Assembly (NCBI GenBank): GCA_945869735.1
Contig: CAMBPQ010000020.1
Location: forward strand, 1 to 46,827
Reading direction: 5' to 3'
DNA: 46,827 nucleotides
Origin: Planctomicrobium piriforme
GTDB taxonomy: Bacteria > Planctomycetota > Planctomycetia > Pirellulales > UBA1268
Below the pieces are notes generated by a model. It saw only the letters and a program-made list of their open reading frames with translations. It was not told the origin of the DNA and did not search any database. Below, piece after piece: positions 24,538 through 33,871 of this stretch. Every line of letters starts with the position of its first letter. The stretch's first letter is position 1. The translations under genes were made by a program, and so were the position numbers.

Positions 24538-25932
24538 TCAGGTGATCCGGCGGATGCGGCTGCTGATCGCGCGGGCCAGCGCCTCGCGAACCTGCGGAAT
24601 CGTGATCCGGTCGAACACCTGTTGAAAAAAGCCGGCGACGACGAGCCGGGCGGCCTCGTCGGCCGAAAGGCCACGCGCCATGCAATAAAAGATCTGCTCG
24701 GCATCGACGCGGCCGCTCGTCGCGCCGTGGGTGCAGCGGACGTCGTCGGCCTCGATCTCGAGGCCGGGGATCGAATCGGCGCGAGCCTCGTTCGAGAGCA
24801 TGAGGTTGTCGTTGCGCTGGTAGCCGTTGGTCTTCTGGGCAGCCTTGTCGACCTTGATCATGCCACGCCAGACGAGCCGGCTGCGATCCTGGAGAGCGCC
24901 CTTGTAGAGCAGGTCACTTCGGCAGGAGGGAGCCTCGTGGTGCTGGAGCGTGTTGTAGACGAGGTGCTGTCGGCCCTCCGTGAACATCACGCCGTTGACC
25001 TGCGCGTCGGCCCCACGACCGACGAGCGCGACGTCTTGGGCCACCTGCGAGAGTCGGCTGCCGAGAGCGCCAAGCGTCCACTGCAGCCGTCCGTTCTCGT
25101 GGACAACGGCCCGCTGCCTCGCGAGGTGCCAGACGCCGGTATTCCAGTTCTGGAGGTTCACCATTCGCAGCAAGCCGCCCCTGCCAACCACGATCTCGGT
25201 GCCTCCGCAGTGGAAGCCACCGGCGCCGCCAGCCGGACCGCCGCCGGCCGTCTCCGTGAGCACCGTCGCCTCGGCGCCCTCGTCGAGCACGACCAGCACG
25301 TGTGAGGTGTCGACTCCGCCTTCGCTGATCCCCGAGATCACATGCAGCGGTGCGGCGATCCGCACCCGGGGCGGCACGTAGAGCACAACGCTCGCGGCAT
25401 GAAACGCGGCATGCAAGGCCGCGAACCAATCGCATTCGGAGTCGATCACGGAGAACCAGTGCGGCCGGAAAAGCTCAGGGTGGGCCGCGAGGAGACGGTC
25501 GGAGGCGCCGAAGACAACGCCTTGTGCGGCAAGAGCAGGGTCGAGTTCGTCACGGACAACATGCCCGTCGACCGCCGCAAACCGACCGCCGAGGGTCGCA
25601 GACCCGACGGGCTTGGCGGCCACCTCGAAGTCGGCATACGAGTCGTCGGCAAGGTCACCGGACAGAATGGCCGGGGCGAGCAGTCCTTCCGGCGCCGCAT
25701 CACCCTCAGCCGGCGCGGGGCGGGGGCCCCATGCCTTCGGCTTGAAGAGCCGCAGGTCGGTCCGCATCCAGTTTTCGTTTCGGCGATCGGGCAGTGCAAG
25801 CGACCCGAACCGCTCGAACGCCTGCCGACGGGCGTCGATCGCCCATTCCGGCAGCGCAGACGAACCGACAAGCCTATCGAGCGAGTCACGGTCGAACGCG
25901 GGAGCAGAAGGAATGACGGTGGAGGTGCTCAT
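24538..25932 (-). CDS. sufD: Fe-S cluster assembly scaffold subunit SufD
   Basis: 464 residues. Forms the SufBC2D complex. SufB/D core beta-helix features near the C-terminus: LYKGALQDRSRLVWRGMIKV, NDNLMLSNEARADSIPGLEI and CTHGATSGRVDAEQIFYCMA, including the conserved His. Longer N-domain than in E. coli SufD. Starts 10 nt after the sufB stop, so both are surely co-transcribed. Confidence 0.96.
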   Translation of the reverse strand: MSTSTVIPSAPAFDRDSLDRLVGSSALPEWAIDARRQAFERFGSLALPDRRNENWMRTDLRLFKPKAWGPRPAPAEGDAAPEGLLAPAILSGDLADDSYADFEVAAKPVGSATLGGRFAAVDGHVVRDELDPALAAQGVVFGASDRLLAAHPELFRPHWFSVIDSECDWFAALHAAFHAASVVLYVPPRVRIAAPLHVISGISEGGVDTSHVLVVLDEGAEATVLTETAGGGPAGGAGGFHCGGTEIVVGRGGLLRMVNLQNWNTGVWHLARQRAVVHENGRLQWTLGALGSRLSQVAQDVALVGRGADAQVNGVMFTEGRQHLVYNTLQHHEAPSCRSDLLYKGALQDRSRLVWRGMIKVDKAAQKTNGYQRNDNLMLSNEARADSIPGLEIEADDVRCTHGATSGRVDAEQIFYCMARGLSADEAARLVVAGFFQQVFDRITIPQVREALARAISSRIRRIT

Positions 25933-25942
25933 GATCGGCGCG

Positions 25943-27355
25943 TCAGCCCACGGACCCTTCCATTTGCAGTTGAATGAGCTTGTTCATCTCGACGGCGTAT
26001 TCCATCGGCAGCTCCTTGACGAGCGGCTCGATGAATCCGCTGACGATCATGGTGCTCGCCTCGGCCTCGGAGAGGCCCCGGCTCATCAGATAGAAGAGCT
26101 GCTCCTCGCCGATCTTCGAGACGCTCGCCTCGTGGCCGATCGAGACGTCCTGTTCCTCGATCTCGATGTAGGGGTAGGTGTCACTGCGGCTCTTGTCATC
26201 AAGAATGAGCGCGTCGCAGACAACGCTCGACTTGCTCTTCTTTGCCCCCGGCTCAACTTTCACGAGACCGCGGTAGCTGGCCCGACCGCCGTTCTTGGAG
26301 ATGCTCTTGGAGACGATCCGACCGCTGGTGTGCGGGGCTGCGTGCACAAGTTTGGCACCGGCGTCCTGATGCTGGCCTGCCGAGGCGAAGGCGATCGAGA
26401 GAATCTCGCCGCGGGCGCCTGGCTCCATCATGTAGACCGCCGGATACTTCATCGTCAGGTGGCTACCGAGATTGCCATCGATCCACTCCATCATCGAGTC
26501 GCCGTAGGCCATCGCCCGCTTGGTGACGAGGTTGTAGATGTTGTTGGCCCAGTTTTGGATCGTCGTGTAGCGGCAGCGTCCGCCCCGCTTGACTACGATC
26601 TCCACCACGGCCGAGTGCAGGCTCTCGGTGGAATACATCGGGGCCGTGCAGCCCTCGACGTAGTGCACCTGAGCCCCTTCGTCGACGATGATCAGTGTCC
26701 GCTCGAACTGCCCCATGCTCTCGGCGTTGATGCGGAAGTAGGCCTGGAGAGGAAACTCGATCTTCACTCCCTTGGGCACGTAGATGAACGAGCCCCCCGA
26801 CCAGACGGCCGAGTTGAGCGCGGCGAACTTGTTGTCGGTGGGCGAGATGATCTTCCCGAAATACTCACGCAGCAGGTCGGAGTGCTCGCGGATGGCGGTG
26901 TCGGTGTCGGTAAAGATCACACCCTTCTTGGCGAGATCCTCCTGCAGCGAGCCATAGACCACTTCGCTCTCGAACTGCGCTTTCACGCCGGAGAGAAACT
27001 TCCGCTCCGCCTCGGGAATGCCCAGCCGGTCGAACGTCTTCTTGATGGCGTCGGGCACCTCTTCCCATGTCTTGCCCTGCTGCTCGGCCGGCTTGAGGTA
27101 GTAGAAGATTTCCTGGAAGTCGATGCCGATCCGGCCGCCCCAGTGGGGCATCGGCTTCGAGTTGAAGATCTCGAGCGACTTGAGGCGGAAATCACGCATC
27201 CACGCGGGCTCGCCCTTCATCTCCGAGATCTGCGAGACGATCGTCGCATCGATGCCCCGTCGCGCCTTGAAGATGGCGGGGGAATCGGTACGGAAGTCGT
27301 ATTTGTTGATCTCGCCCAAGGCGAGCGTCGAGGATTCTTCGATTCCAGTGGACAT
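25943..27355 (-). CDS. sufB: Fe-S cluster assembly protein SufB
   Basis: 470 residues, AGGAG 7 nt before ATG. Highly conserved SufB sequence, for example [40 protein letters not shown] (with the conserved Cys), and the [20 protein letters not shown] and [20 protein letters not shown] stretches near the end. Scaffold for cluster formation with SufC and SufD. Order sufC-sufB-sufD on the minus strand differs from sufBCD of many bacteria. A 714-codon open frame on the opposite strand is a shadow. Confidence 0.98.
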   Translation of the reverse strand: MSTGIEESSTLALGEINKYDFRTDSPAIFKARRGIDATIVSQISEMKGEPAWMRDFRLKSLEIFNSKPMPHWGGRIGIDFQEIFYYLKPAEQQGKTWEEVPDAIKKTFDRLGIPEAERKFLSGVKAQFESEVVYGSLQEDLAKKGVIFTDTDTAIREHSDLLREYFGKIISPTDNKFAALNSAVWSGGSFIYVPKGVKIEFPLQAYFRINAESMGQFERTLIIVDEGAQVHYVEGCTAPMYSTESLHSAVVEIVVKRGGRCRYTTIQNWANNIYNLVTKRAMAYGDSMMEWIDGNLGSHLTMKYPAVYMMEPGARGEILSIAFASAGQHQDAGAKLVHAAPHTSGRIVSKSISKNGGRASYRGLVKVEPGAKKSKSSVVCDALILDDKSRSDTYPYIEIEEQDVSIGHEASVSKIGEEQLFYLMSRGLSEAEASTMIVSGFIEPLVKELPMEYAVEMNKLIQLQMEGSVG

Positions 27356-27391
27356 GTTGCTGCTCCTGCGTTGACCGACACAAAGCCCAGG

Positions 27392-28249
27392 CTATACCGA
27401 CACCGCCCGCGCCGACTCCTCCATCACCTTCTCCGCCGCCGCCGCCTCAGGGTAGGCGGCACGGATCCGCTCGTAGCCCCGCTTGTGGAGTTCGGCGGCG
27501 AGGTCGGGCCCGCCCGATTCGACGATCTTCCCTCCGAGCATCACGTGCGTCCTGAGGGGAATGTTGTGTTCGAGCAGTTGCTCGTGGTGAGTGATGATGA
27601 GAATCCCCATCTCAGCACCGCCAATGCGGGCGATGCTCTCGCTTGCGAGCCGGACGGCGTCGGCGTCGAGGCCGCTGTCGGTCTCGTCGAGGATCGCGAA
27701 CTTCGGCCGCAACATGGCGAGTTGCAGAATCTCGGCGCGCTTCATCTCGCCCCCTGAAAACCCATCGTTGACATAGCGGCGGGCAAACTCGGTGTCCATC
27801 GAGAGCTCACCCATCTTGTTCTTGAGTTCCGTGCGGAACTCACGCATCGGCATCAGTTCGTGCCCCTCCTTGCGGTCAGGGTTGCGGACGTTGGTCACCG
27901 CGTGGCGGAGAAAGTCCGCGAGCCGGACGCCGGGGATCGACATCGGCCGCTGGAAGGCGAGAAACAAGCCTACGCGGGCACGTTGGTCAGGCTCCATCGC
28001 GAGGATGTCATGCCGCGTGCCGTCGGCATCGATGAGCTCGATCGTTCCCGCCGACACCTCGTACGACGGATGGCCCATGATCGCGTAGCCGAGCGTGCTC
28101 TTTCCGGAACCATTGGGCCCCATGAGCGCGTGGATTTCGCCGCGGCCGATCTCGAGATCGACGCCCTTGAGGATCTCCTGCCCCTCGACGGAGACGTGGA
28201 GGTTGGAGATGACGAGCGTTTCTTTTGCGGCGTGGGTCATGGGTGTCAT
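27392..28249 (-). CDS. sufC: Fe-S cluster assembly ATPase SufC
   Basis: 285 residues. Walker A GPNGSGKST (about 44-52), signature FSGGEMKRAEILQ (about 169), Walker B FAILDETDSGLDADAV (about 187), typical of SufC (ETDSGLD in place of the transporter EPTSALD). Drives SufBCD conformational change. A C-terminal tail of ~25 residues is longer than usual. Starts 29 nt after nuoB. ATG 28240 is an alternative start; neither has a strong ribosome site. Confidence 0.97.
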   Translation of the reverse strand: MTPMTHAAKETLVISNLHVSVEGQEILKGVDLEIGRGEIHALMGPNGSGKSTLGYAIMGHPSYEVSAGTIELIDADGTRHDILAMEPDQRARVGLFLAFQRPMSIPGVRLADFLRHAVTNVRNPDRKEGHELMPMREFRTELKNKMGELSMDTEFARRYVNDGFSGGEMKRAEILQLAMLRPKFAILDETDSGLDADAVRLASESIARIGGAEMGILIITHHEQLLEHNIPLRTHVMLGGKIVESGGPDLAAELHKRGYERIRAAYPEAAAAEKVMEESARAVSV

Positions 28250-28278
28250 CGAGCAGTGAAGGAAGGGGCGAAGGGGAA

Positions 28279-28911
28279 TCAGGACTGGATTTTTTGGTGG
28301 TCGAACACGAGTTTGTCGGAGGCAACGGCGGGAGCCACGTAGCCGGAGTGATGCGGAACGGGGAGTTCGTCGGCGATCTTGCCGATCCCACCCTTCTGCC
28401 TGGCGATTCGTTGGCCCTGGATCTTGTCCTGGATCCGCATCAGGCCTTCGAGCAGGCTTTCAGGACGCGGCGGGCAGCCGGGCACGTAGACATCGACTGG
28501 CACGACGAGGTCGACGCCCTTGACGACGTGATAGCCCCACTTGAAGTACGGGCCGCCGCCGGTGGTACAGGCGCCCATGGCGATCACGTATTTCGGATCT
28601 GGCATCATGTTATAAAGGCGACGAACGCGGCTGGCCATCTTGTAGGTGACGGTGCCGGCCACGATCATCAAATCAGCCTGCCGGGGCGTGGCCCGGAAGG
28701 CACCAGCCCCGAAACGGTCCATGTCGTAGCGGCTGGCCCCAGCGGCCATCATCTCGATCGCACAACAGGCCAGGCCGAAGGTCATCGGCCAGATGCTCGA
28801 CTGGCGGGCCCAGTTGATCGCCTGCTCGATCGTTGTCAGCACGAGGTTCTCCTCGAAGCGGCCCTCGATCCAGGGCTTCGGTGAACTCGGCTGAGCGGCG
28901 TTGATGGTCAT
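28279..28911 (-). CDS. nuoB: NADH-quinone oxidoreductase subunit B, located in the suf run
   Basis: 210 residues. The N2 cluster ligands are all present: tandem C49-C50 in [12 protein letters not shown]115 in [10 protein letters not shown] and C146 in YVPGCPPRP. Conserved [12 protein letters not shown] and [15 protein letters not shown] confirm the subunit. No other nuo gene is in the window; it lies between the SufR-like regulator (30 nt gap) and sufC (29 nt gap). Either a displaced complex I gene or one deliberately co-expressed with Fe-S assembly. The last ~30 residues (after [10 protein letters not shown]) are not part of the core. Confidence 0.95.
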   Translation of the reverse strand: MTINAAQPSSPKPWIEGRFEENLVLTTIEQAINWARQSSIWPMTFGLACCAIEMMAAGASRYDMDRFGAGAFRATPRQADLMIVAGTVTYKMASRVRRLYNMMPDPKYVIAMGACTTGGGPYFKWGYHVVKGVDLVVPVDVYVPGCPPRPESLLEGLMRIQDKIQGQRIARQKGGIGKIADELPVPHHSGYVAPAVASDKLVFDHQKIQS

Positions 28912-28941
28912 TTATGGGGCTCCGGGACAATCTGATGCGGC

Positions 28942-29664
28942 TTAGTGTGGATCTGCATTCGATGATGGAATCGGCTTTCTTTCAAGCCCTTGCGGCAGCG
29001 AAGGCGGGCCGGCCGCCAGTTGCGGTGGGCTGGCATCAGCCGCAGCCGTAAACCGGCAGCAAGCCGATCCATCGAGGCGGCACTCCGACAACTGGACGGC
29101 AGTCCCGACCAAATCCTGAAGCATCAGCCGCTCCGCCGCGCAGATCGAGCGATCCTGCTCTGCCAGAACGGGGTAGGGGCAGGAATAGCTGGTGAGCACC
29201 GGCAGGGCCGCGGCTTGATCGACGCTGCACGAGACGCCGCGCTCGCTAAAAATGGCCGCGATACTGGCCAGCCGTTCGGTGGGCGTTTGCCCTGAAACAC
29301 GCTCGCGATAGACGTCGGCCATTGAGCCGGCAATCCGATTCAAGAGCCCCTGTCGAACCGATGGCTCCCGCACGGACCTGATTTCCCGCCACAGGACCAT
29401 CGCGAGGTCGCGGAAGTTGTCGCCGCCGAGACGCCGACCGGCGGCAGTGAGGCTGTAGACATGCGCCGGGCGGCCGCGGGGCCTTGATTCGGATTTGCGA
29501 TCAACGATACCGGCCCGCATGAGCCGATCGAGCCGCTGGCGGACGGCCGTTGCGGTCACCCCAAGCTGGTTAGCCAGTTCGCCAATGCCGAGCACTGCAT
29601 CGCCGCGGAGCAGTTGCAGGACGGACGCGTCGGAGTCACGGAAATTGGAGGCAGAGCCAGACAT
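28942..29664 (-). CDS. sufR: SufR-like iron-sulfur transcriptional regulator
   Basis: 240 residues from ATG 29664. N-terminal winged helix (about 12-75: GIGELANQLGVTATAVRQRL, then LTAAGRRL). The C-terminal part has clustered Cys at 146, 162 (SCPYP), 175, 195 (ECRLDG) and 202-203 (ACCRF), as expected for a [4Fe-4S]-binding SufR-type repressor. In cyanobacteria and actinobacteria SufR represses the suf operon when clusters are sufficient. First in the run SufR-NuoB-SufC-SufB-SufD-Rieske/DUF59. An upstream in-frame GTG (29703) is possible; it would put the promoter candidate inside the gene. Confidence 0.85.
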   Translation of the reverse strand: MSGSASNFRDSDASVLQLLRGDAVLGIGELANQLGVTATAVRQRLDRLMRAGIVDRKSESRPRGRPAHVYSLTAAGRRLGGDNFRDLAMVLWREIRSVREPSVRQGLLNRIAGSMADVYRERVSGQTPTERLASIAAIFSERGVSCSVDQAAALPVLTSYSCPYPVLAEQDRSICAAERLMLQDLVGTAVQLSECRLDGSACCRFTAAADASPPQLAAGPPSLPQGLERKPIPSSNADPH

Positions 29665-29671
29665 ACGAAGT

Positions 29672-29699
29672 ACTTTACGCCCTTCGCTATTTTTGACAA
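29672..29699 (-). promoter_or_regulatory. Candidate promoter of the suf run
   Basis: Minus strand: TTGTCA (29699-29694), 16-nt spacer, TAAAGT (29677-29672). Only 7 nt separate the -10 from ATG 29664, so the mRNA could be leaderless. An AAGTACTT palindrome overlaps the -10 and might be an operator. Not proven; boxes are only a partial match. Confidence 0.35.
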
Positions 29700-29762
29700 C
29701 CACATATGCGAAAAGTGGCTCCCCGTGAGGTTTTGTCGGCCTTGGACAGCATCCGACTCGGG

Positions 29763-29925
29763 CTAGAGCGGATTCGACTTACGTGTATCGCCGGCTTCGG
29801 GGGCGGCAAAAGTCTCGTCGCCGGGGCGAGGATACGCCCAAGGCTCCTCGAGCGTTCGCCGACCCCTTTGCCTCCCTTTTCCAGTTTGCCAAGTCGCCGC
29901 TACAGCTATCCGAGATTCGCTCTAG
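29763..29925 (-). repeat. MITE-like repeat, copy 4 (most complete, both ends present)
   Basis: 163 bp bounded by inverted CTAGAGCG (29763-29770) and CGCTCTAG (29918-29925). Inside, on the minus strand, run GGTCGGCGAACGCTCGAGGA, GCCTTGGGCGTATCCTCGCC and GACTTTTGCCGCCCCCGAAG, then CCGGCGATACACGTAAGTCG. No coding capacity. Lies between the suf promoter and a small membrane protein gene. Defines the family. Confidence 0.85.
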
Positions 29926-29963
29926 AGTAGAGGCAGTTGCCGCTGCCGCACGGGGGTCTTCCT

Positions 29964-30293
29964 TTGAAACCGCGTTTGCCACTCACCGACAGCGGCTGGT
30001 TTTGGGGGGCGGTGTTTTCCGTGATGGCGTTGGCCGGCATCGGGCTGATCGCGGGGAAGTTTGATGTGCGGCAGCGGCAGGTCGAGGGACGGTTCCTCGG
30101 CCGCCAGCGTGCCCATGAGGAACGGGAGCGGCGTGCCGCGGGGCAGGAACCGATCGACCTCGCGGATTCAGCAAGTGAACGGGAGCAGGTCGCACCGGGC
30201 CGCATCGTGCCGCTCTGGACGCTGGCAGCCGCGGCAGCCGCGGCGGCCGCGGCATCGCTCGCGATGCTCGCCCGCGAACGCCGCGGGCCGTAA
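29964..30293 (+). CDS. Small two-TM membrane protein
   Basis: 109 residues from TTG 29964, chosen because GGGGG lies 7 nt upstream; a second TTG start is at 29937. TM1 GWFWGAVFSVMALAGIGLIA (about residues 11-31), a charged central segment (about 35-80, many R and E), TM2 in an alanine run (about 85-102, LWTLAAAAAAAAAASLAML). Family not recognised. Cytoplasmic or periplasmic loop side cannot be fixed. Stands alone. Confidence 0.65.
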   Translation: MKPRLPLTDSGWFWGAVFSVMALAGIGLIAGKFDVRQRQVEGRFLGRQRAHEERERRAAGQEPIDLADSASEREQVAPGRIVPLWTLAAAAAAAAAASLAMLARERRGP

Positions 30294-30330
30294 CCACGGC
30301 CACGCCACTCGCACGCCCGACGCGGCGCCT

Positions 30331-30446
30331 CCCGCCAAGAAGCCCCAATCGCGAGCGCGGGGAATACGCCCACCACCTCATCCCGCTCCGCGCCACCACC
30401 TCGCCCGCCACCCGCTTTCCCATCGCTCACGCTCCGGGCTTCTTGG
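30331..30446. repeat. Two hairpin repeats facing each other (copies f and g)
   Basis: Copy f (minus, 30331-30362) is the CCCCGCGCTCGCGATTGGGG form; copy g (plus, 30418-30446) is CCCATCGCTCACGCTCCGGG plus CTTCTTGG. They are in opposite orientation in the space between a plus-strand and a minus-strand gene end, where they could act as a bidirectional stop for transcription. Confidence 0.65.
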
Positions 30447-30464
30447 ACCACGGCACGGGCATCG

Positions 30465-32189
30465 TCAGCCGATGATCGATCGGCGGCGAGCGCGGTAGTC
30501 CCACACCACGAACCGCTCCAAATCCTTGCCGGCGGTGAAGAACACCCGGCCGTGAGCGGCCTCAGCGAGCCGATAGGCAAACTTGATGTCCTCCCTCGAC
30601 TGCGACCAGCCCGAGAGGAGGAACACGTTCACCGTGATCCCCTCGCGGCGGCAGCGTTCCGCCTCCCGCATCGTCGCCTCCTCCGTCCGACGGTGCGGCG
30701 GATAGAGCAGGTAGAGCTCGCTGCCCTCGAAGTGCGCCGTGGGTAGCCCATCGGTGATGATGATCACCTGCTTGTTGGGCGTGTCTTGTTTCACGAGGTG
30801 CTGCCGCGAGAGCGAAAGCGCGTGCTGGATGTTGGTGAAGTGGGGCGGAACGTCCGACTCAGAGATCGCTGGATCGGCCATGTTGGCCCGCAGACGGACG
30901 ACTGCGTCGAAAATCGTCACGGGCTTCGGGAGCAGCTTCACGACCTCCCCGACCGTCCGCGGCTTCGCGAACGAGGCCATCTCGATGAACTGTAGGAAAT
31001 CTCCCGGATACTCCCGGAGCACAAGCCCCTGCAACGCCAGCGCCATGCGCTTCACGCTGACGTACTGGCCGCCGTAGCGCATCGAACCGCTCATGTCGAG
31101 CACCACCGTCGTGGCGCATTTCGGATTATTGCGGGTGCGATGCACCTCGATGTCGCGGGCATCGAGCCGCAGCCGACGCGGCTGGCCGGTGCCGGGGGTG
31201 GGATCGCCAGCCTGCCGCAGCATCGCGTTGACCAAGGAGCCCGGGATGTCCATGTGGGCGACAGAGTCACCAAACTCATAGGGCCGCGTGGGCACGAGCT
31301 CGACCGCGCCGTCGCCCACGATCTTGCCCTCGTGACGTCCGGTGCGGGAAGGATCGAGCGCGGAGAAAATCTGCTCCAGCAGTTTGCCCTGGAAGATTCG
31401 CAGGGCCTGCGGCGTGAGCTCGTAGCCCCGCTTTGTCCTTTCCAGCCCCTGCTGCGCCGCCATCTGCTCGATGATCTCCTGCACCTGGCGGCGGACGACA
31501 TCAAGGCCGTCGAGTTGCTCCTGTTCGATGAACTTTCCGAGGGCGTCCATGTCGATGAGGGCCACCTTGGCGTTTTTCGCCGCCTCTTCGACCTGTCGCA
31601 GCAGTTCCTCGATCTGCTCGAGCGTCTCCTTCACCTCGAGCGCCTCCGGCACCGAGAGCTTGTCGCGGCCCGTGAACGCCCACTTCGCCGCGAGTTCATC
31701 GACCTGATAGACCTCCCCGAGCGTCTCAATCAGCCCGGCCAGTTGCCCGGCGAACCGCGACTGGTCATCGTCCTGCGCGTACCAGAGCCGCTCGAGTTGC
31801 CGCAGTTGCTCCTCGCGGACCGCCTTGGCGAATCCCTCCCGAAACTTCGCCGGCGGCTCCATCCGCTGGGCGACCCCGCGAAACTGCTTCCGTGCCTTCT
31901 TCCGCACGCTCTCGGTCTCGTACCGCTCCAGGATTTTTCGCCGCTCCTCCTCGAGCTTCCGGCGGATCGACTCGAGCGAGGGTCCCAGCCCACTGATCTG
32001 CTCTGGATCGAGCATGATCGCCTCGGCCAACTGCTCCTCGGAGAGTTCGCCGATGTCACCAAACTCCAGGAGGTGCTCCATCGCCGGCGTCACGAGATCT
32101 GCCTGCGGCGCTCGCGGCGACGGAATCCGCGCTGGATCGTACCGCTGGTACGTGTGGACGATCCCGCCGAGCGTGTCACGATTGGGCAT
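30465..32189 (-). CDS. VWA-domain protein partnered with MoxR-type ATPase
   Basis: 574 residues. The C-terminal VWA domain (about 355-560) has a full MIDAS: DMSGSMR (DxSxS) near 366 and later IITDGLPTAHF near 480. The N-terminal 330 residues are helical with charged coiled-coil-like stretches (IRRKLEEERRKILERYETES; TLEQIEELLRQVEEAAKNAK). It starts 3 nt after the AAA ATPase stop. Such MoxR/VWA pairs act as metal-insertion or folding machines (like ChlI/ChlD); the client here is unknown. No signal peptide. Confidence 0.9.
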   Translation of the reverse strand: MPNRDTLGGIVHTYQRYDPARIPSPRAPQADLVTPAMEHLLEFGDIGELSEEQLAEAIMLDPEQISGLGPSLESIRRKLEEERRKILERYETESVRKKARKQFRGVAQRMEPPAKFREGFAKAVREEQLRQLERLWYAQDDDQSRFAGQLAGLIETLGEVYQVDELAAKWAFTGRDKLSVPEALEVKETLEQIEELLRQVEEAAKNAKVALIDMDALGKFIEQEQLDGLDVVRRQVQEIIEQMAAQQGLERTKRGYELTPQALRIFQGKLLEQIFSALDPSRTGRHEGKIVGDGAVELVPTRPYEFGDSVAHMDIPGSLVNAMLRQAGDPTPGTGQPRRLRLDARDIEVHRTRNNPKCATTVVLDMSGSMRYGGQYVSVKRMALALQGLVLREYPGDFLQFIEMASFAKPRTVGEVVKLLPKPVTIFDAVVRLRANMADPAISESDVPPHFTNIQHALSLSRQHLVKQDTPNKQVIIITDGLPTAHFEGSELYLLYPPHRRTEEATMREAERCRREGITVNVFLLSGWSQSREDIKFAYRLAEAAHGRVFFTAGKDLERFVVWDYRARRRSIIG

Positions 32190-32192
32190 GGG

Positions 32193-33620
32193 TCAGCGGA
32201 AGCCTCCCGTGTCATAGACGGTTCGTCCGTGGGACTGGAGCCGGGAGATCCGCTCGGTCGCGTAGAGGCCGGCGAGGATAAACTCGATGCAGCTGGCGCG
32301 GACGGCCGGGTCGCGGGCGGCGTTCACCTCAAAGGCCTTCTCCCAAACCGCGGGCACCTCGGCCACCAGCTGCTCGTACACCGTTGACGGCACCATGTCG
32401 CCCACCTCGATCTTCACTCCCTGGCCGAACACCTTGGCGATCTCGTCGAGACCATGTTCCTCCACATATTCCTCGAATACCGTCGTAATCGCCTCCGCAA
32501 CTACCGCGTCGAGCACCTGCCGCTCATTCATCTGGTGGCTCCCCATCATGTCGAGCTCCAGTTTGCCGAGGCTCGATGAGTAGAGATGCCCCAAATCGCT
32601 GATCCGGGGCACGGCCGGCTGCTCGCCGAGCCGCACGCCCCGCTGACGGGCGCTTGCCACCATCGTCTCATAGTTGGCGATGGAGAACCGGGCGCTCACG
32701 CCCGACTGTTGATCGATGAACTTGCTCTTTCGGGCAGCGATCGTGACCTGCTCGACGATCTGCTTCATGAAATACGGCACCACGATCGGCCACTCTCCCC
32801 CGAGGTCGATACCAGCCTCCTGCTCGACCATCCGGATACCGAGGTCGCGGTCGCGGGGATAGTGGGTGTGGATCACCGACCCGATCCGGTCCTTGAGCTG
32901 GGGGATCACCTTGCCGGAGCGGTTGTAGGTCGACGGATTCGCCGAGAAAAGCAGCATCACGTCGATGTCAAACTTGACCGGATAGCCGCGGATCTGGACG
33001 TCGCGCTCCTCGAGGATGTTGAACATCCCGACCTGCACGAGCTCGTCGAGCTCGGGGAGTTCGTTCATCGCGAAGATGCCGCGGTGCAGCCTGGGAATGA
33101 GCCCGAGGTGGATCGCCTCCTCGCTCGACATGCTGGTGCCACCGGCCAGTTTCGCCGGATCGATCTCGCCGATGATGTCGGCAAACTTGGTTCCCGGGGC
33201 CAGACGTTCGGCGTACCGTTCCGCCCGGGGCCACCAGGCAATCGGCACATCGGCGGCGTCGCGAGACTCTACGAGCCGCCGCCCGGCCGACGTGATCGGG
33301 GCGAACGGATCGTCATGCAGAGGGATCGCCGCGTCGTCGAGGTAGGGGAGATGCTCGTCGAGGAACCGCACCAGCAGCCGCATCACCCGGCTCTTAGCCT
33401 GGCCCTTCTCGCCCAAGAAGAGCATGTCGTGCCCGGCGAGCAGGGCGATGTTGATCTCAGGGATCACGGTCTGGTCATAGCCGACGATTCCAGGAAAGAG
33501 TTCGTCGCCGGTTCGCAGCATCCGCAGGAAGTTCTCCCGCACCTCATCCTTGACGCTGCGGCTTTTCCAGCCGCTGGCCTGGAGTTCGGCGAGTGTGGCG
33601 GGCAGGCGTGGACTGCTCAT
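32193..33620 (-). CDS. AAA+ ATPase of MoxR/ChlI type
   Basis: 475 residues from ATG 33620. Walker [12 protein letters not shown] (GxxGxxKS) near residue 73. The Walker B region reads [11 protein letters not shown] near 190, with N where the usual magnesium-binding D stands (E of DE kept). The sensor strand [20 protein letters not shown], and arginine-finger context [15 protein letters not shown] near 245 are typical of MoxR/Mg-chelatase I proteins. Works with the downstream VWA protein. Whether ATP hydrolysis survives the D to N change is open. Confidence 0.88.
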   Translation of the reverse strand: MSSPRLPATLAELQASGWKSRSVKDEVRENFLRMLRTGDELFPGIVGYDQTVIPEINIALLAGHDMLFLGEKGQAKSRVMRLLVRFLDEHLPYLDDAAIPLHDDPFAPITSAGRRLVESRDAADVPIAWWPRAERYAERLAPGTKFADIIGEIDPAKLAGGTSMSSEEAIHLGLIPRLHRGIFAMNELPELDELVQVGMFNILEERDVQIRGYPVKFDIDVMLLFSANPSTYNRSGKVIPQLKDRIGSVIHTHYPRDRDLGIRMVEQEAGIDLGGEWPIVVPYFMKQIVEQVTIAARKSKFIDQQSGVSARFSIANYETMVASARQRGVRLGEQPAVPRISDLGHLYSSSLGKLELDMMGSHQMNERQVLDAVVAEAITTVFEEYVEEHGLDEIAKVFGQGVKIEVGDMVPSTVYEQLVAEVPAVWEKAFEVNAARDPAVRASCIEFILAGLYATERISRLQSHGRTVYDTGGFR

Positions 33621-33871
33621 GCGGGCGAATCTCCGTGGGTGACCCTGATTGTAGGCGGTCGGCACACGCTGGCACCACACGCGGGGAGGGTGGTGACCGT
33701 GATGCTGCGGGGAGAGCGGAGCGAATGGGGGTAGAGGGCGTATACCCCGCGCTCGCGCTTGGGGCTTCCTGACGGCGAGGCGATGTCGGTAGTGGCGCGG
33801 GGCGGGACGGGGTGGCGGGCGTACGGCTTACGCCGTTGCCATTCCTGACGGGAAGGCGGGAAGCGTGCCGC
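33621..33871. other. Intergenic region with repeats
   Basis: 251 bases. Upstream of the AAA gene, and downstream of deoC. Contains hairpin copy h at 33745-33775 (CCCCGCGCTCGCGCTTGGGG and CTTCCTGACGG, identical to copy a) and a related motif GTACGGCTTACGCCGTTGCC with ATTCCTGACGGG at 33820-33856, whose sister lies at 16794. No gene. The promoter for the AAA/VWA pair should be here but is not clear. Confidence 0.65.

Noticed and set aside
25613-27757. A 714-codon open frame on the plus strand opposite sufB and sufD
   Set aside because: It mirrors two certain genes on the other strand; high GC gives long open antisense frames. Protein text is low-quality and matches nothing.
33745-33856. CRISPR-like spacing of short repeats
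   Set aside because: Only single copies of each motif per site, no regular spacers and no cas genes in the window.
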